A stretch of DNA of 64,000 nt from the NCBI RefSeq assembly GCF_001541345.2, contig NZ_LMVL02000002.1, positions 558,001 through 622,000 of the forward strand. The letters are read 5' to 3'. Below are positions 16,922-24,954 of this stretch, one piece after another. The position numbers were made by a program, and so were the translations under genes. The DNA comes from Gillisella vitis (lineage in GTDB: Bacteria; Pseudomonadota; Alphaproteobacteria; Rhizobiales; Rhizobiaceae). The notes beneath the pieces are model-generated. The model was given only the letters and a program-made list of their open reading frames with translations, searched no databases and was not told the DNA's origin. Numbering within the stretch: the stretch's first letter is position 1; every line of letters begins with the position of its first letter.

Positions 16922-17569
16922 ATGGCGGCAGCAGAAAAACAGGCAGGTAATTCCCGCAAGCCCATCGCCTCAAATCCTGAACAGCACTCGATGCTGGATG
17001 ATGTGCAGGGCCTGCTGGCGGGCAGCATGTTGGCGGCGCTGGGCGTGGTTTTGCTGTCCAATGCCAAATTGCTCTCCGGCGGCACCGCAGGGGTCGCCTT
17101 TCTGCTGCATTACGTTTCGGCTGTCGGGTTTGGCCTGATCTTCTTTGCCATTAACCTGCCCTTCTACTATTTCGCTTTCCGGCGGATGGGCCTGGCCTTC
17201 ACGGCTAAAACCTTCATCGCGGTGCTGCTGACCTCGGTGCTGAGCGCTATCCTGCCGAAATTCATCGGCTTTTCCCTACTGGACCCGCTGGTGGCGGCCG
17301 TGTTTGGCGGGCTTCTGGTGGGAACCGGCATGCTGGTGCTGTTTCGCCATCAGGCAAGCCTTGGCGGCTTCGGCATATTGGCGCTGTATCTTCAGGATCG
17401 CTACGGCTGGCGGGCCGGGCTTGTGCAGCTTTGCTTTGACGGCATGGTGCTGATCGGCTCGTTCTTCGTGGCGACGCCCGGCATCATTGCCTGCTCGATC
17501 ATCGGCGCAGTGGTCGTCAATCTGACGTTGGCGATCAATCACCGCAAGGACCGCTATATCGCCATGTAA
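16922..17569 (+). CDS. YitT family membrane protein (short form)
   Basis: The 215-residue protein has five to six membrane helices. It contains the YitT core AKLLSGGTAGVAFLLHYVS, INLPFYYFAFRRMG and LGGFGILALYLQDRYGWRAG. It lacks the C-terminal DUF2179 domain present in many longer YitT proteins. Function of the family is unknown; it is a polytopic inner-membrane protein. It appears to be a single-gene unit. Confidence 0.8.
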   Translation: MAAAEKQAGNSRKPIASNPEQHSMLDDVQGLLAGSMLAALGVVLLSNAKLLSGGTAGVAFLLHYVSAVGFGLIFFAINLPFYYFAFRRMGLAFTAKTFIAVLLTSVLSAILPKFIGFSLLDPLVAAVFGGLLVGTGMLVLFRHQASLGGFGILALYLQDRYGWRAGLVQLCFDGMVLIGSFFVATPGIIACSIIGAVVVNLTLAINHRKDRYIAM

Positions 17570-17665
17570 ACTGGAGCGTCTTGTAGTTTGGAATGAAAAT
17601 TGCTGCTCAGACGGCAATGGGCTGAATTCGACCCTCGCCCTGATTGATGCTCAAGAAAGAGACAA

Positions 17666-18439
17666 ATGATGACGTTTTTCCGCACTGCTCTGGTCACAGC
17701 CCTGCTGTTGACGACCTCTCTTGCCCACGCCGAGGATGGCACGCTGGCGACGATCAAGCAGGCGGGCGTGATCCGCATCGGCACGACAGGGGACTATAAG
17801 CCCTTCAGCTACAAGGGTGGCGATGGTGAATTGGTTGGAGCCGATATTTCCATGGGCAAGGCGCTGGCCACCGATCTCGGCGTCAAGCCGGAATTCGTGA
17901 TGACCACCTGGAAAACCATGCTGGAGGATTTCAAGGCCGGAAAGTTCGACATGGTGCTGGGCGGCATTACCGTTAATCCGGCCCGCGCCGAAGTCGGTGA
18001 TTTCTCGCTTTCGAATGTCAAGGACGGCAAACGGCCGATCGTCCGCTGCGAGGACAAGGACCGGTTGGTGACGCTGGAGGCGATCGATCAGCCATCGGTG
18101 CGCGTCATCGTCAATCCCGGCGGCACCAACGATAAATTTGCTCATGAGCATTTCACCAAGGCGCCTATCGAGGTATTTCCCGACAATAAGGTGATTTTCG
18201 ATCAGATTGCCGCCAACAAGGCGGATGTGATGGTGACCGACGGCGTGGAAGTGGACCTGCAATCCAAGCTGCATCCCGGCGTGCTTTGCCCGGCTGCCGT
18301 CAAGGAACCCTTCACCCATTTTGAAAACGCCTATCTGCTGCGCAAGGACTCGGGCCTCAAGGCTGCGGTGGACAGCTTCATGGCAAAGGCGCTGGAGAAC
18401 GGTGACTGGAAGGCCAAGCTGGATGCCGCCATGCAGTGA
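17666..18439 (+). CDS. Periplasmic PheC-like (cyclohexadienyl dehydratase / family 3 binding protein)
   Basis: The 257-residue precursor has a signal peptide (TALLLTTSLAHA) and a type-II binding-protein fold: IRIGTTGDYKPFSYKG, then GADISMGKALATDLG, then FDMVLGGITVNPARA. The C-terminal VMVTDGVEVDLQSKLHPGVLC resembles the VMITDASE..LQ.KLNP..LC segment of Pseudomonas PheC, which converts prephenate or arogenate to aromatic products in the periplasm. No ABC permease or ATPase lies next to it, which favours an enzyme over a transport receptor. A lone amino-acid binding protein remains possible. Confidence 0.72.
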   Translation: MMTFFRTALVTALLLTTSLAHAEDGTLATIKQAGVIRIGTTGDYKPFSYKGGDGELVGADISMGKALATDLGVKPEFVMTTWKTMLEDFKAGKFDMVLGGITVNPARAEVGDFSLSNVKDGKRPIVRCEDKDRLVTLEAIDQPSVRVIVNPGGTNDKFAHEHFTKAPIEVFPDNKVIFDQIAANKADVMVTDGVEVDLQSKLHPGVLCPAAVKEPFTHFENAYLLRKDSGLKAAVDSFMAKALENGDWKAKLDAAMQ

Positions 18440-18509
18440 GGCCGGTTTTATGCTGGTAAAATAGTCAGGGACTGCTTTTATTTAGTCCAGTTTCACCTAT
18501 TTTATCTCT

Positions 18510-21017
18510 GTGTCTGAGCCGGAATCCACGCTTTCCTTACTACCTCTCCCCTTCGAGCGCTGGTTTGCGCAGAAGGGATGGCAGCCGCGTGCGCATCAGT
18601 TGGAGCTGCTGGCGCGGGCCGGGCAGTGGGAAAGCACGCTTCTGATTGCCCCGACTGGGGCTGGCAAGACCCTTGCCGGGTTCCTGCCCTCGCTGGTCGA
18701 TTTGACCCGGCGCGGGCGAAAGCGGACGGGCGAGGCCTTTACCGGCATTCACACGCTCTATATCTCGCCGTTGAAAGCGCTGGCGGTCGATATTGAGCGC
18801 AATCTGGTCAAACCGGTCGAGGAAATGGGCCTGCCTGTCAGCATCGAGACCCGCACCGGCGATACGCCGCAGGCCAAGCGGGCGCGCCAGAAGCTCAATC
18901 CGCCGGATATTCTACTGACCACGCCGGAACAACTGGCACTGCTGATCGCCAATGGCGAAGCGCCCCGCTTTTTCCGGGATCTGCGCTATGTGATCTTCGA
19001 CGAGTTGCATTCGCTCGTCACCTCCAAGCGCGGCCATCTTCTGGCGCTGGGGCTGGCCCGGCTGCGGATCCTGGCACCCGGACTTCAAACCATCGGACTT
19101 TCTGCCACCGTCGCCGATCCGCCGGAGCTGCAACGCTGGCTGGTGGCGCAGAGACCGGGGGAAGCGACCTTGGCCGGACTGGTGACAGTGGCTGGCGGGG
19201 CGAGACCCAATATTACCATTTTGAACACGCAGGAGCGCATTCCCTGGTCCGGCCATTCGGCCCGCTACGCCATTCCCGATATCTACGCGGTGCTGAAACA
19301 GTTTGCGATGACGATCATTTTCGTCAACACCCGCTCCCAGGCGGAAATGCTGTTTCAGGAATTGTGGACTGTTAATTATGACAGCCTGCCGATTGCCCTG
19401 CATCACGGCTCGCTGGATGTCGGCCAGCGCCGCAAGGTGGAAGAGGCGATGGCCGCCAACCGGCTGCGTGCCGTGGTCGCCACCTCGACGCTGGATCTCG
19501 GCATTGACTGGGGCGAGGTCGATCTCGTCATCCATGTCGGCGCGCCGAAGGGCGCCAGCCGATTGGCCCAGCGGATTGGCCGGGCCAACCACCGCATGGA
19601 TGAGCCGAGCCGCGCCATTCTGGTTCCCGCCAACCGCTTCGAGGTGATGGAATGCCAGGCGGCGCTGGATGCCAACTATCTCGGTGCGCAGGACACCCAA
19701 TCGGTGGGTGAGGGGCCGCTGGATGTGCTGGCCCAGCATGTGTTGGGCATGGCCTGTGCCGCACCTTTTGATGCGGACGATCTTTATCATGAAGTAACGT
19801 CAGCCATGCCTTACACTTCGTTGTCGCGAGACACGTTCGGGCGGATTGTCGATTTTGTCGCCGCCGGTGGCTATGCGCTAAAGACCTATGACCGTTATGC
19901 CCGCATTCGCAAGACGGCAGAAGGGCGTTGGCGGATTTCCAATCCGGCGGTGGCGCAGCAATATCGGCTCAATCTCGGCACCATTGTCGAGGAGCCGATG
20001 CTGAATGTCCGGCTCGTCAAGCGCAATCACCTCGGCTCCATCGGGCGAGGTGGCATGACCCTTGGCAAGGTCGAGGAATATTTCGTCGAGCAATTGGCGT
20101 CAGGCGATACATTCCTGTTTTCTGGCAAGGTCTTGCGGTTTGAAGGCCTGCGCGAAAGTGAATGCCTGGTGTCCAATGCGTTTTCGCAGGACCCGAAAAT
20201 TCCCGCCTATGCGGGCGGGAAATTTCCGCTGTCGACCTATCTTGCCGATCAGGTGCGAGCCATGCTGGACGATCCCGCCCGCCGCGCCAGCCTGCCGGAT
20301 CAGGTGCGCGACTGGCTGGAAATCCAGAAAGTCAAATCCGTGCTGCCGAAGCGGGGCGACCTGCTGGTCGAGACTTTTCCACGCGGCAAGCGCTTCTACA
20401 TGGTGCTCTATCCGTTTGAGGGGCGGCTGGCCCATCAGACGCTGGGCATGCTGCTGACGCGGCGGCTGGAACGGTGGCGGGCCAAGCCGCTTGGCTTCGT
20501 GGCGACGGATTACGCCCTGGCGATCTGGGGGCTGGAGGATCTCAGCTGGATGGTGTCCACGGGCAAGCTTTCGCTGGCTGACCTGTTCGAGGAAGATATG
20601 CTGGGCGACGATCTGGAGGCGTGGCTGGACTCCTCCTATATGTTGAAGCGAACTTTCCGCACCTGCGCGGTGATTGCTGGGTTGATTGAAAAGCGTCACC
20701 CCGGCAAGGAAAAATCCGGTAGGCAGGTGACGGTTTCCGCAGACCTGATCTATGATGTGCTGCGCGCCCATGAGCCTGACCATATCCTGTTGCAGGCAAC
20801 CCGCGCCGATGCGGCAAACGGTCTTTTGGACATTGCCCGGCTTGGCGATATGCTAAAGCGAATCAAAGGCCATATTCTCCACAAGGCACTGGACCATGTC
20901 TCGCCGCTGGCCGTGCCTGTTATGCTGGAAATCGGTCGGGAAACGGTGGTCGGCGAAGCGCAGGAAGATGTGCTGGCGGAAGCGGCGGAAGACCTCATTG
21001 CTGAAGCAATGGGATAA
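18510..21017 (+). CDS. Ligase-associated DNA-repair DEXH helicase (Lhr family)
   Basis: The 835-residue helicase has Walker A APTGAGKT (residues 47-54), the DEXH box DELH (164-167), the SAT motif (198-200), and STLDLGIDWGEVDLVIHVG followed by RIGRANHR for motifs V and VI. The remaining C-terminal half is the Lhr-specific domain. The bacterial subgroup of this length is usually encoded with PdeM and, in full loci, with an ATP-dependent DNA ligase and a beta-CASP exonuclease; here only pdeM is adjacent. The start is GTG 18510 with a weak ribosome site. The role in DNA damage repair is family inference. Confidence 0.9.
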   Translation: MSEPESTLSLLPLPFERWFAQKGWQPRAHQLELLARAGQWESTLLIAPTGAGKTLAGFLPSLVDLTRRGRKRTGEAFTGIHTLYISPLKALAVDIERNLVKPVEEMGLPVSIETRTGDTPQAKRARQKLNPPDILLTTPEQLALLIANGEAPRFFRDLRYVIFDELHSLVTSKRGHLLALGLARLRILAPGLQTIGLSATVADPPELQRWLVAQRPGEATLAGLVTVAGGARPNITILNTQERIPWSGHSARYAIPDIYAVLKQFAMTIIFVNTRSQAEMLFQELWTVNYDSLPIALHHGSLDVGQRRKVEEAMAANRLRAVVATSTLDLGIDWGEVDLVIHVGAPKGASRLAQRIGRANHRMDEPSRAILVPANRFEVMECQAALDANYLGAQDTQSVGEGPLDVLAQHVLGMACAAPFDADDLYHEVTSAMPYTSLSRDTFGRIVDFVAAGGYALKTYDRYARIRKTAEGRWRISNPAVAQQYRLNLGTIVEEPMLNVRLVKRNHLGSIGRGGMTLGKVEEYFVEQLASGDTFLFSGKVLRFEGLRESECLVSNAFSQDPKIPAYAGGKFPLSTYLADQVRAMLDDPARRASLPDQVRDWLEIQKVKSVLPKRGDLLVETFPRGKRFYMVLYPFEGRLAHQTLGMLLTRRLERWRAKPLGFVATDYALAIWGLEDLSWMVSTGKLSLADLFEEDMLGDDLEAWLDSSYMLKRTFRTCAVIAGLIEKRHPGKEKSGRQVTVSADLIYDVLRAHEPDHILLQATRADAANGLLDIARLGDMLKRIKGHILHKALDHVSPLAVPVMLEIGRETVVGEAQEDVLAEAAEDLIAEAMG

Positions 21018-21034
21018 GAAGGAATGGTCCGGAT

Positions 21035-21763
21035 ATGACGGGATTGACGACGGCTTCTATAATGCGCCCGGAGAAGACCGACCTCAGCGCCGAGATCGAG
21101 ATCTGCGGTGCTGAGGCCATCTGCGACCTGTCCGGCACGCTGTATCTGCCAGCATTGCGACTGCTCGTCGTCTCCGACCTGCATTTGGAAAAGGGTGCAG
21201 CCTTTGCGCGGCGCGGTCAGCTCCTGCCTCCCTATGATACCGTTGCGACATTGAAAAAACTGCAATCGGTGATTGCTCGTTTCGATCCGGCCATCGTCGT
21301 TAGCCTGGGTGACACATTTCATGACCGGCTGGGGTCTGCCCTGATGCCGGAACCCTTCCGGCAGACAATTGACCAGATGTCACACGGTCGCGAATGGATC
21401 TGGATTACCGGCAATCATGATCCTGATGGGGTCGAAAACCTGGCTGGCATGGTGGCCGATGAAATTTCCTATGGCGGATTGGTGTTTCGCCATGAACCGC
21501 AAATCGGTGAAAGCGTCAGGGGCGAGATTGCCGGCCATCTCCACCCGTCAGCCACCGTGCGCCGGCGGGAGAAATCCGTGCGCCGCGCCTGTTTTGCCGC
21601 CGATGGCGACCGGCTGATCATGCCTGCTTTCGGGGTGACGACGGGTGGGTTGGATTTGAAGCACAAGGCTTTCAAAGGGCTTTTCGCAAGGGAGACGCTG
21701 GTCGCGCATCTTCTTGGCCGGGAGCGGATCTATTCGGTGCGCTTCAGTGGCCTGTTCGCCTGA
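21035..21763 (+). CDS. pdeM: Ligase-associated DNA damage response endonuclease PdeM
   Basis: The 242-residue metallophosphoesterase has the calcineurin-like motifs VVSDLHLEKG, VVSLGDTFHD, WITGNHDPD and GEIAGHLHP, which supply the metal ligands. It starts 18 bases after the Lhr helicase stop and should be co-transcribed. PdeM is an RNA/DNA repair-associated phosphodiesterase paired with this helicase. It is convergent with the kinase gene, separated by 20 bases with no evident terminator. Confidence 0.87.
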   Translation: MTGLTTASIMRPEKTDLSAEIEICGAEAICDLSGTLYLPALRLLVVSDLHLEKGAAFARRGQLLPPYDTVATLKKLQSVIARFDPAIVVSLGDTFHDRLGSALMPEPFRQTIDQMSHGREWIWITGNHDPDGVENLAGMVADEISYGGLVFRHEPQIGESVRGEIAGHLHPSATVRRREKSVRRACFAADGDRLIMPAFGVTTGGLDLKHKAFKGLFARETLVAHLLGRERIYSVRFSGLFA

Positions 21764-21783
21764 AAACGCATAAATGTAAGTTA

Positions 21784-23193
21784 TTACTTACTTTGATGAG
21801 CCATCTCCCGCACGCGCACCACCGTGACCGTACACGGCGCTTTCGAGGCAACTTCCGCCGATACGCTGCCGAGCAGAGCGCGCTTTGGTGAATTGGCTCG
21901 GGCGCCCATGACGATATGGTCGACACTGTTGTCGCGGGCATAATCCAGGATGGCGTTGGCGGGTGAGGTGCTTTCCAGCACGTGGCAGGTAATTTGCGGC
22001 TGGTCCTTCAACGGCGCTGCCCATTGCCGCAGCTTGCCAAGGCGGGCGACATGCTTGTTATTGCCCTCGTCGTCCAGATCGTTGTCGAGGTTGAGCCGGG
22101 CGATTTTCAAAATATTCAGGCAAGCAAGCCGTGCGCCGGGTGAGCGCGCCATGATGCGCGATACCGTCAGCCGCATGGCTTCCGTCAACTCCGTCGAGGT
22201 TTCGCCAAGGTCGAGGGCGACGACAATGATCGGCGCATTGGCCAGGGCCGCCGTGGCGGTTTGCGGTTTCAGCAATTCGATCGGGTCGGGGTTGAAGCGG
22301 CGTTTCAAAACCTCCGCCAGTCCGTCCTGCTTCAGCTTGTCAGCCCGGGCTGTCAGAGGAACCGCTGGCAGATCCTTCAGGTCCAGCGCCAGTTGGGCCG
22401 CGGTCGGCGTCCGTCTTGCCGGGTTCACCTCCAGGCAGCGCAAGATGACTTCCTGAAATGCTGGAGAGATCGCCGGGTTCAGCGCCCGTGGCGGCACCGG
22501 ATCGCGCCACAGCCGGCGTTTCAATCCCTTCAGCCGTTGCGGATCGCCAAAGGGTCGTTTTCCAGTGGCAAAGAAATACATCAGCACGCCCAGCGCAAAC
22601 AGATCGGAGCGAAAATCCGAGCGAATGCCCAGGATCTGTTCAGGCGCCATATAAGGTGCGGTGCCATAGGGCAGGCGAAATTCCTCGTTCACCAGATCTG
22701 GCAGGTCCAGATGGCGCGCCAGGCCGAAATCCACCAGCACCGCTTCGCCGCTGTCACGAAACAGGATATTCGAGGGCTTGATGTCGAGGTGAACCACGTG
22801 CTGGCGATGCAGGTCCGCTAGTGCCGTGGCGATCCGTTCACCCATTCTTGCCACTTCATCTACACTGAGCGGCAGGCTGTCCAGCAGCGGATAGAGCGAT
22901 TTGCCCGGCAGTCTTTCGACCACCATGTAAGGCAGCCGGGTGAAATCACCATTGGCAACAAACCGTGGCACATGCGGGCCGGATATGCGCGGTAGGATCA
23001 TCTGCTCCATTTCAAAGCCGACGATCATTGCCGGGTCGATACCACCGCCCATTTCCGGCACTTTCATCAGCAGCGGGAAAAAATAATCCGGGTGGGTCAC
23101 GGCATAAAGCCGCGCCATGCCACCCTTATGCGCCTGCTCAACCACGGTAAAACCATCGATCACGCTGCCGGGTTCAAGGCGGTTACGAGCCAT
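21784..23193 (-). CDS. Serine/threonine protein kinase fused to a universal stress protein domain
   Basis: The 469-residue protein has a Hanks-type kinase domain in residues 1-310: an unusual glycine loop AHKGGMARLY, catalytic HLDIKPSN (135-142), DFGLAR (155-160) and MAPEQILG. Residues about 320-469 form a UspA domain starting PIIVVALDLGE and ending with GARANSPKRALLGSVSAEVASKAPCTVTVVRV. The kinase HRD motif is HLD, which occurs in bacterial kinases. No membrane helix is visible, so it is probably cytoplasmic. It begins one base after the upstream phosphoesterase stop, so the two are co-expressed, as in kinase-phosphatase pairs. Confidence 0.9.
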   Translation of the reverse strand: MARNRLEPGSVIDGFTVVEQAHKGGMARLYAVTHPDYFFPLLMKVPEMGGGIDPAMIVGFEMEQMILPRISGPHVPRFVANGDFTRLPYMVVERLPGKSLYPLLDSLPLSVDEVARMGERIATALADLHRQHVVHLDIKPSNILFRDSGEAVLVDFGLARHLDLPDLVNEEFRLPYGTAPYMAPEQILGIRSDFRSDLFALGVLMYFFATGKRPFGDPQRLKGLKRRLWRDPVPPRALNPAISPAFQEVILRCLEVNPARRTPTAAQLALDLKDLPAVPLTARADKLKQDGLAEVLKRRFNPDPIELLKPQTATAALANAPIIVVALDLGETSTELTEAMRLTVSRIMARSPGARLACLNILKIARLNLDNDLDDEGNNKHVARLGKLRQWAAPLKDQPQITCHVLESTSPANAILDYARDNSVDHIVMGARANSPKRALLGSVSAEVASKAPCTVTVVRVREMAHQSK

Positions 23194-23194
23194 G

Positions 23195-23965
23195 TCATCG
23201 TCCCCTGTAAAGCCGTGTGGCGAGCGTCTCAGTCAGGCCCGCAGCGCGGATGGCCGTTGCTGCGCCATCGATGTCATAGTTGACCCTGAGGAAGGTCAGC
23301 GTGCTCTTTGTCGTGTCGAGCAGGCCGAAGGCCGCCGCCGGATCGCCATCACGCGGCTGTCCGACCGAGCCGATCACGCCGAGCCAGCGCCGCTGCGCCA
23401 GAAGCGGAATGTCCGTTTGCGAATGGGGAACGAAGGTAGTGATCTTGTTTTGAGGAGGGGTGCCATGGGATGCTTGATTGTAAGACGCCAGCGCATAAAG
23501 CGTCGGGCGATGGACATGGCCGCAAAAACTGAGCCTTGCTGTGCAGGCGGCAAAATGCTGCGCTGCTGCGTCCGTATCAGTCACATAGTGAAAGGCCGAG
23601 GGAGAGGTGGCTTCGGCATGGACATAAAGCCGGTCTTCATCCCGCAGCATCATCGGTAGATTGGCGAGAAAGGTCCGCTGTTCTTCGCTCAGGACCTGCC
23701 GCGTCCAGTGAATGGCGGCGCGGGCCGTGTCATTGAGGGAAATGGCGGGATCGCTCACTGCCTGATCGTGATTGCCCCGCACCACCAAGGCACCTTGCTG
23801 CTGCAAAGCGCGGACCTTGTCGACGCAGTGGCCAGGATCGCCGCCATAGCCGACGATATCGCCTAGAATGACGATGCGCTCGGCACCGGCCTGCGCCGTT
23901 GCCTGCAAGACTGCATCAAGGGCCTGGGCATTGCCGTGGATGTCGGACAAAAGAGCAATGCGCAT
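23195..23965 (-). CDS. Calcineurin-like metallophosphoesterase
   Basis: The 256-residue enzyme has LLSDIHGNAQALDAVL, VILGDIVGYGGDP, VVRGNHDQAV and LSFCGHVHRPTLY, the full metal-binding set of the class. It may be a protein phosphatase or cyclic-nucleotide phosphodiesterase. GGGGAGGG precedes the ATG. Its stop is one base before the kinase start, so it may reverse phosphorylation by that kinase; this is inferred from coupling only. Confidence 0.88.
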   Translation of the reverse strand: MRIALLSDIHGNAQALDAVLQATAQAGAERIVILGDIVGYGGDPGHCVDKVRALQQQGALVVRGNHDQAVSDPAISLNDTARAAIHWTRQVLSEEQRTFLANLPMMLRDEDRLYVHAEATSPSAFHYVTDTDAAAQHFAACTARLSFCGHVHRPTLYALASYNQASHGTPPQNKITTFVPHSQTDIPLLAQRRWLGVIGSVGQPRDGDPAAAFGLLDTTKSTLTFLRVNYDIDGAATAIRAAGLTETLATRLYRGR

Positions 23966-24053
23966 CGACCCTCCCCTGGCATCGCATCATCAGTACGGCC
24001 AACCATAAGCAGTTTGTTGAGGCCGCACCATTGAACTGAAGGTGGAGAGCATG

Positions 24054-24085
24054 AAAAACCCCTCCGGCAAGATGTGCGGAGGGGT
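24054..24085 (-). terminator. Rho-independent terminator for the FKBP gene
   Basis: On the minus strand ACCCCTCCG (24085-24077), a 10-base loop and CGGAGGGGT (24066-24058) form a 9-base GC-rich stem. The T of the last pair is followed by a further TTTT. It closes the transcript from the peptidyl-prolyl isomerase gene after a structured 3' region. Confidence 0.8.
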
Positions 24086-24124
24086 GATTTGGTGAGGCTG
24101 TGCGCAGGTCTATTCCGGTCTGTT

Positions 24125-24246
24125 CAAGAATTGCTGCTAACCTGGCGAAAATGGTAATTTCGAGAACCGGAACGGAGCGTACTTTACGTACGTGAGTACC
24201 GGAAGCGCAGAAATTGCCATTTGCAGACGGTCAGCGGCGATTCTTG
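24125..24246 (-). repeat. Long imperfect hairpin in the 3' region of the FKBP transcript
   Basis: The outer arms CAAGAATTGCTGCT (from 24125) and AGCGGCGATTCTTG (to 24246) pair apart from two T/C-type changes. Inner arms AAATGGTAATTTC and GAAATTGCCATTT pair with one such change. The centre holds a small GTACTTTACGTAC hairpin. The whole unit spans 122 bases between the FKBP stop (24256) and the terminator at 24085. It could be a rhizobial palindromic repeat or a 3'-UTR-derived small RNA; sequence alone does not decide. Confidence 0.55.
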
Positions 24247-24255
24247 GATAGGCTG

Positions 24256-24693
24256 TTAGGCAGCGCGAACGATATCGATCAGTTCGACTTCGAAAATCAG
24301 ATCCTGCCCGGCGAGCGGGTGATTGGCATCGATCGTCACCACATCGCCTGCCACATCGGTCACAGTGACAATCAGAGGTGTGCCATTGCCGCTCTGGGCT
24401 TGAAGCCGTGTGCCGGGTGCCACATTGACATTGGCGGGGATCAGGTCGCGCGCCACCTGCTGAATTTTCTGCGGATCATGCGGGCCATAAGCTTCCTCGG
24501 CAGGCACCGTCACCCGCTGGCTGCGCCCGACCTCCATGCCGTCGACCTGCCGTTCCAGCCCTGAAATGATCTGGCCGGAGCCGATTTCAAACTGAAGCGG
24601 ATCGCGGTCGCGCGACGTGTCAAATTGCGTGCCATCCGGCAGCAGGCCGGTATAGTGGATGCGTACGGTATCGCCATTTTTCGCTTGCGTCAT
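24256..24693 (-). CDS. FKBP-type peptidyl-prolyl cis-trans isomerase (SlyD-like)
   Basis: The 145-residue protein has the FKBP start VRIHYTGLLPDGTQFDTS, then DPLQFEIGSGQIISGLE, then an insert-in-flap segment resembling SlyD (VPAEEAYGPHDPQ, DANHPLAGQDLIFEVELIDI). The histidine-rich SlyD tail is missing. It should catalyse prolyl isomerisation and act as a folding chaperone in the cytosol. ATG 24693 is chosen because AAAGGAC lies just upstream; an in-frame start at 24723 would add ten residues without a better site. Confidence 0.9.
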   Translation of the reverse strand: MTQAKNGDTVRIHYTGLLPDGTQFDTSRDRDPLQFEIGSGQIISGLERQVDGMEVGRSQRVTVPAEEAYGPHDPQKIQQVARDLIPANVNVAPGTRLQAQSGNGTPLIVTVTDVAGDVVTIDANHPLAGQDLIFEVELIDIVRAA

Positions 24694-24954
24694 GGTAATG
24701 TCCTTTCGTCTCAAGGGAGGCACAGGTGCAATGGCACGCTATTGCCTCCTTGAAGCTTCCTTTTCGCCAGGCCATGTCCGGGACGTCCCGGATGGCTTTA
24801 GCGGAAGCGATTCAGCCGACACACGGAAAATTCGTGAGTTGCATGACGACTATCGGAGTGTTCACACCCAAAGGTGCAAGCCTTAACAAAGGTAGGCCTG
24901 AAACGCGGCAGATCAACGGCAGCGAGGTAAAAACCGGCATAAAACCTGGATTTT

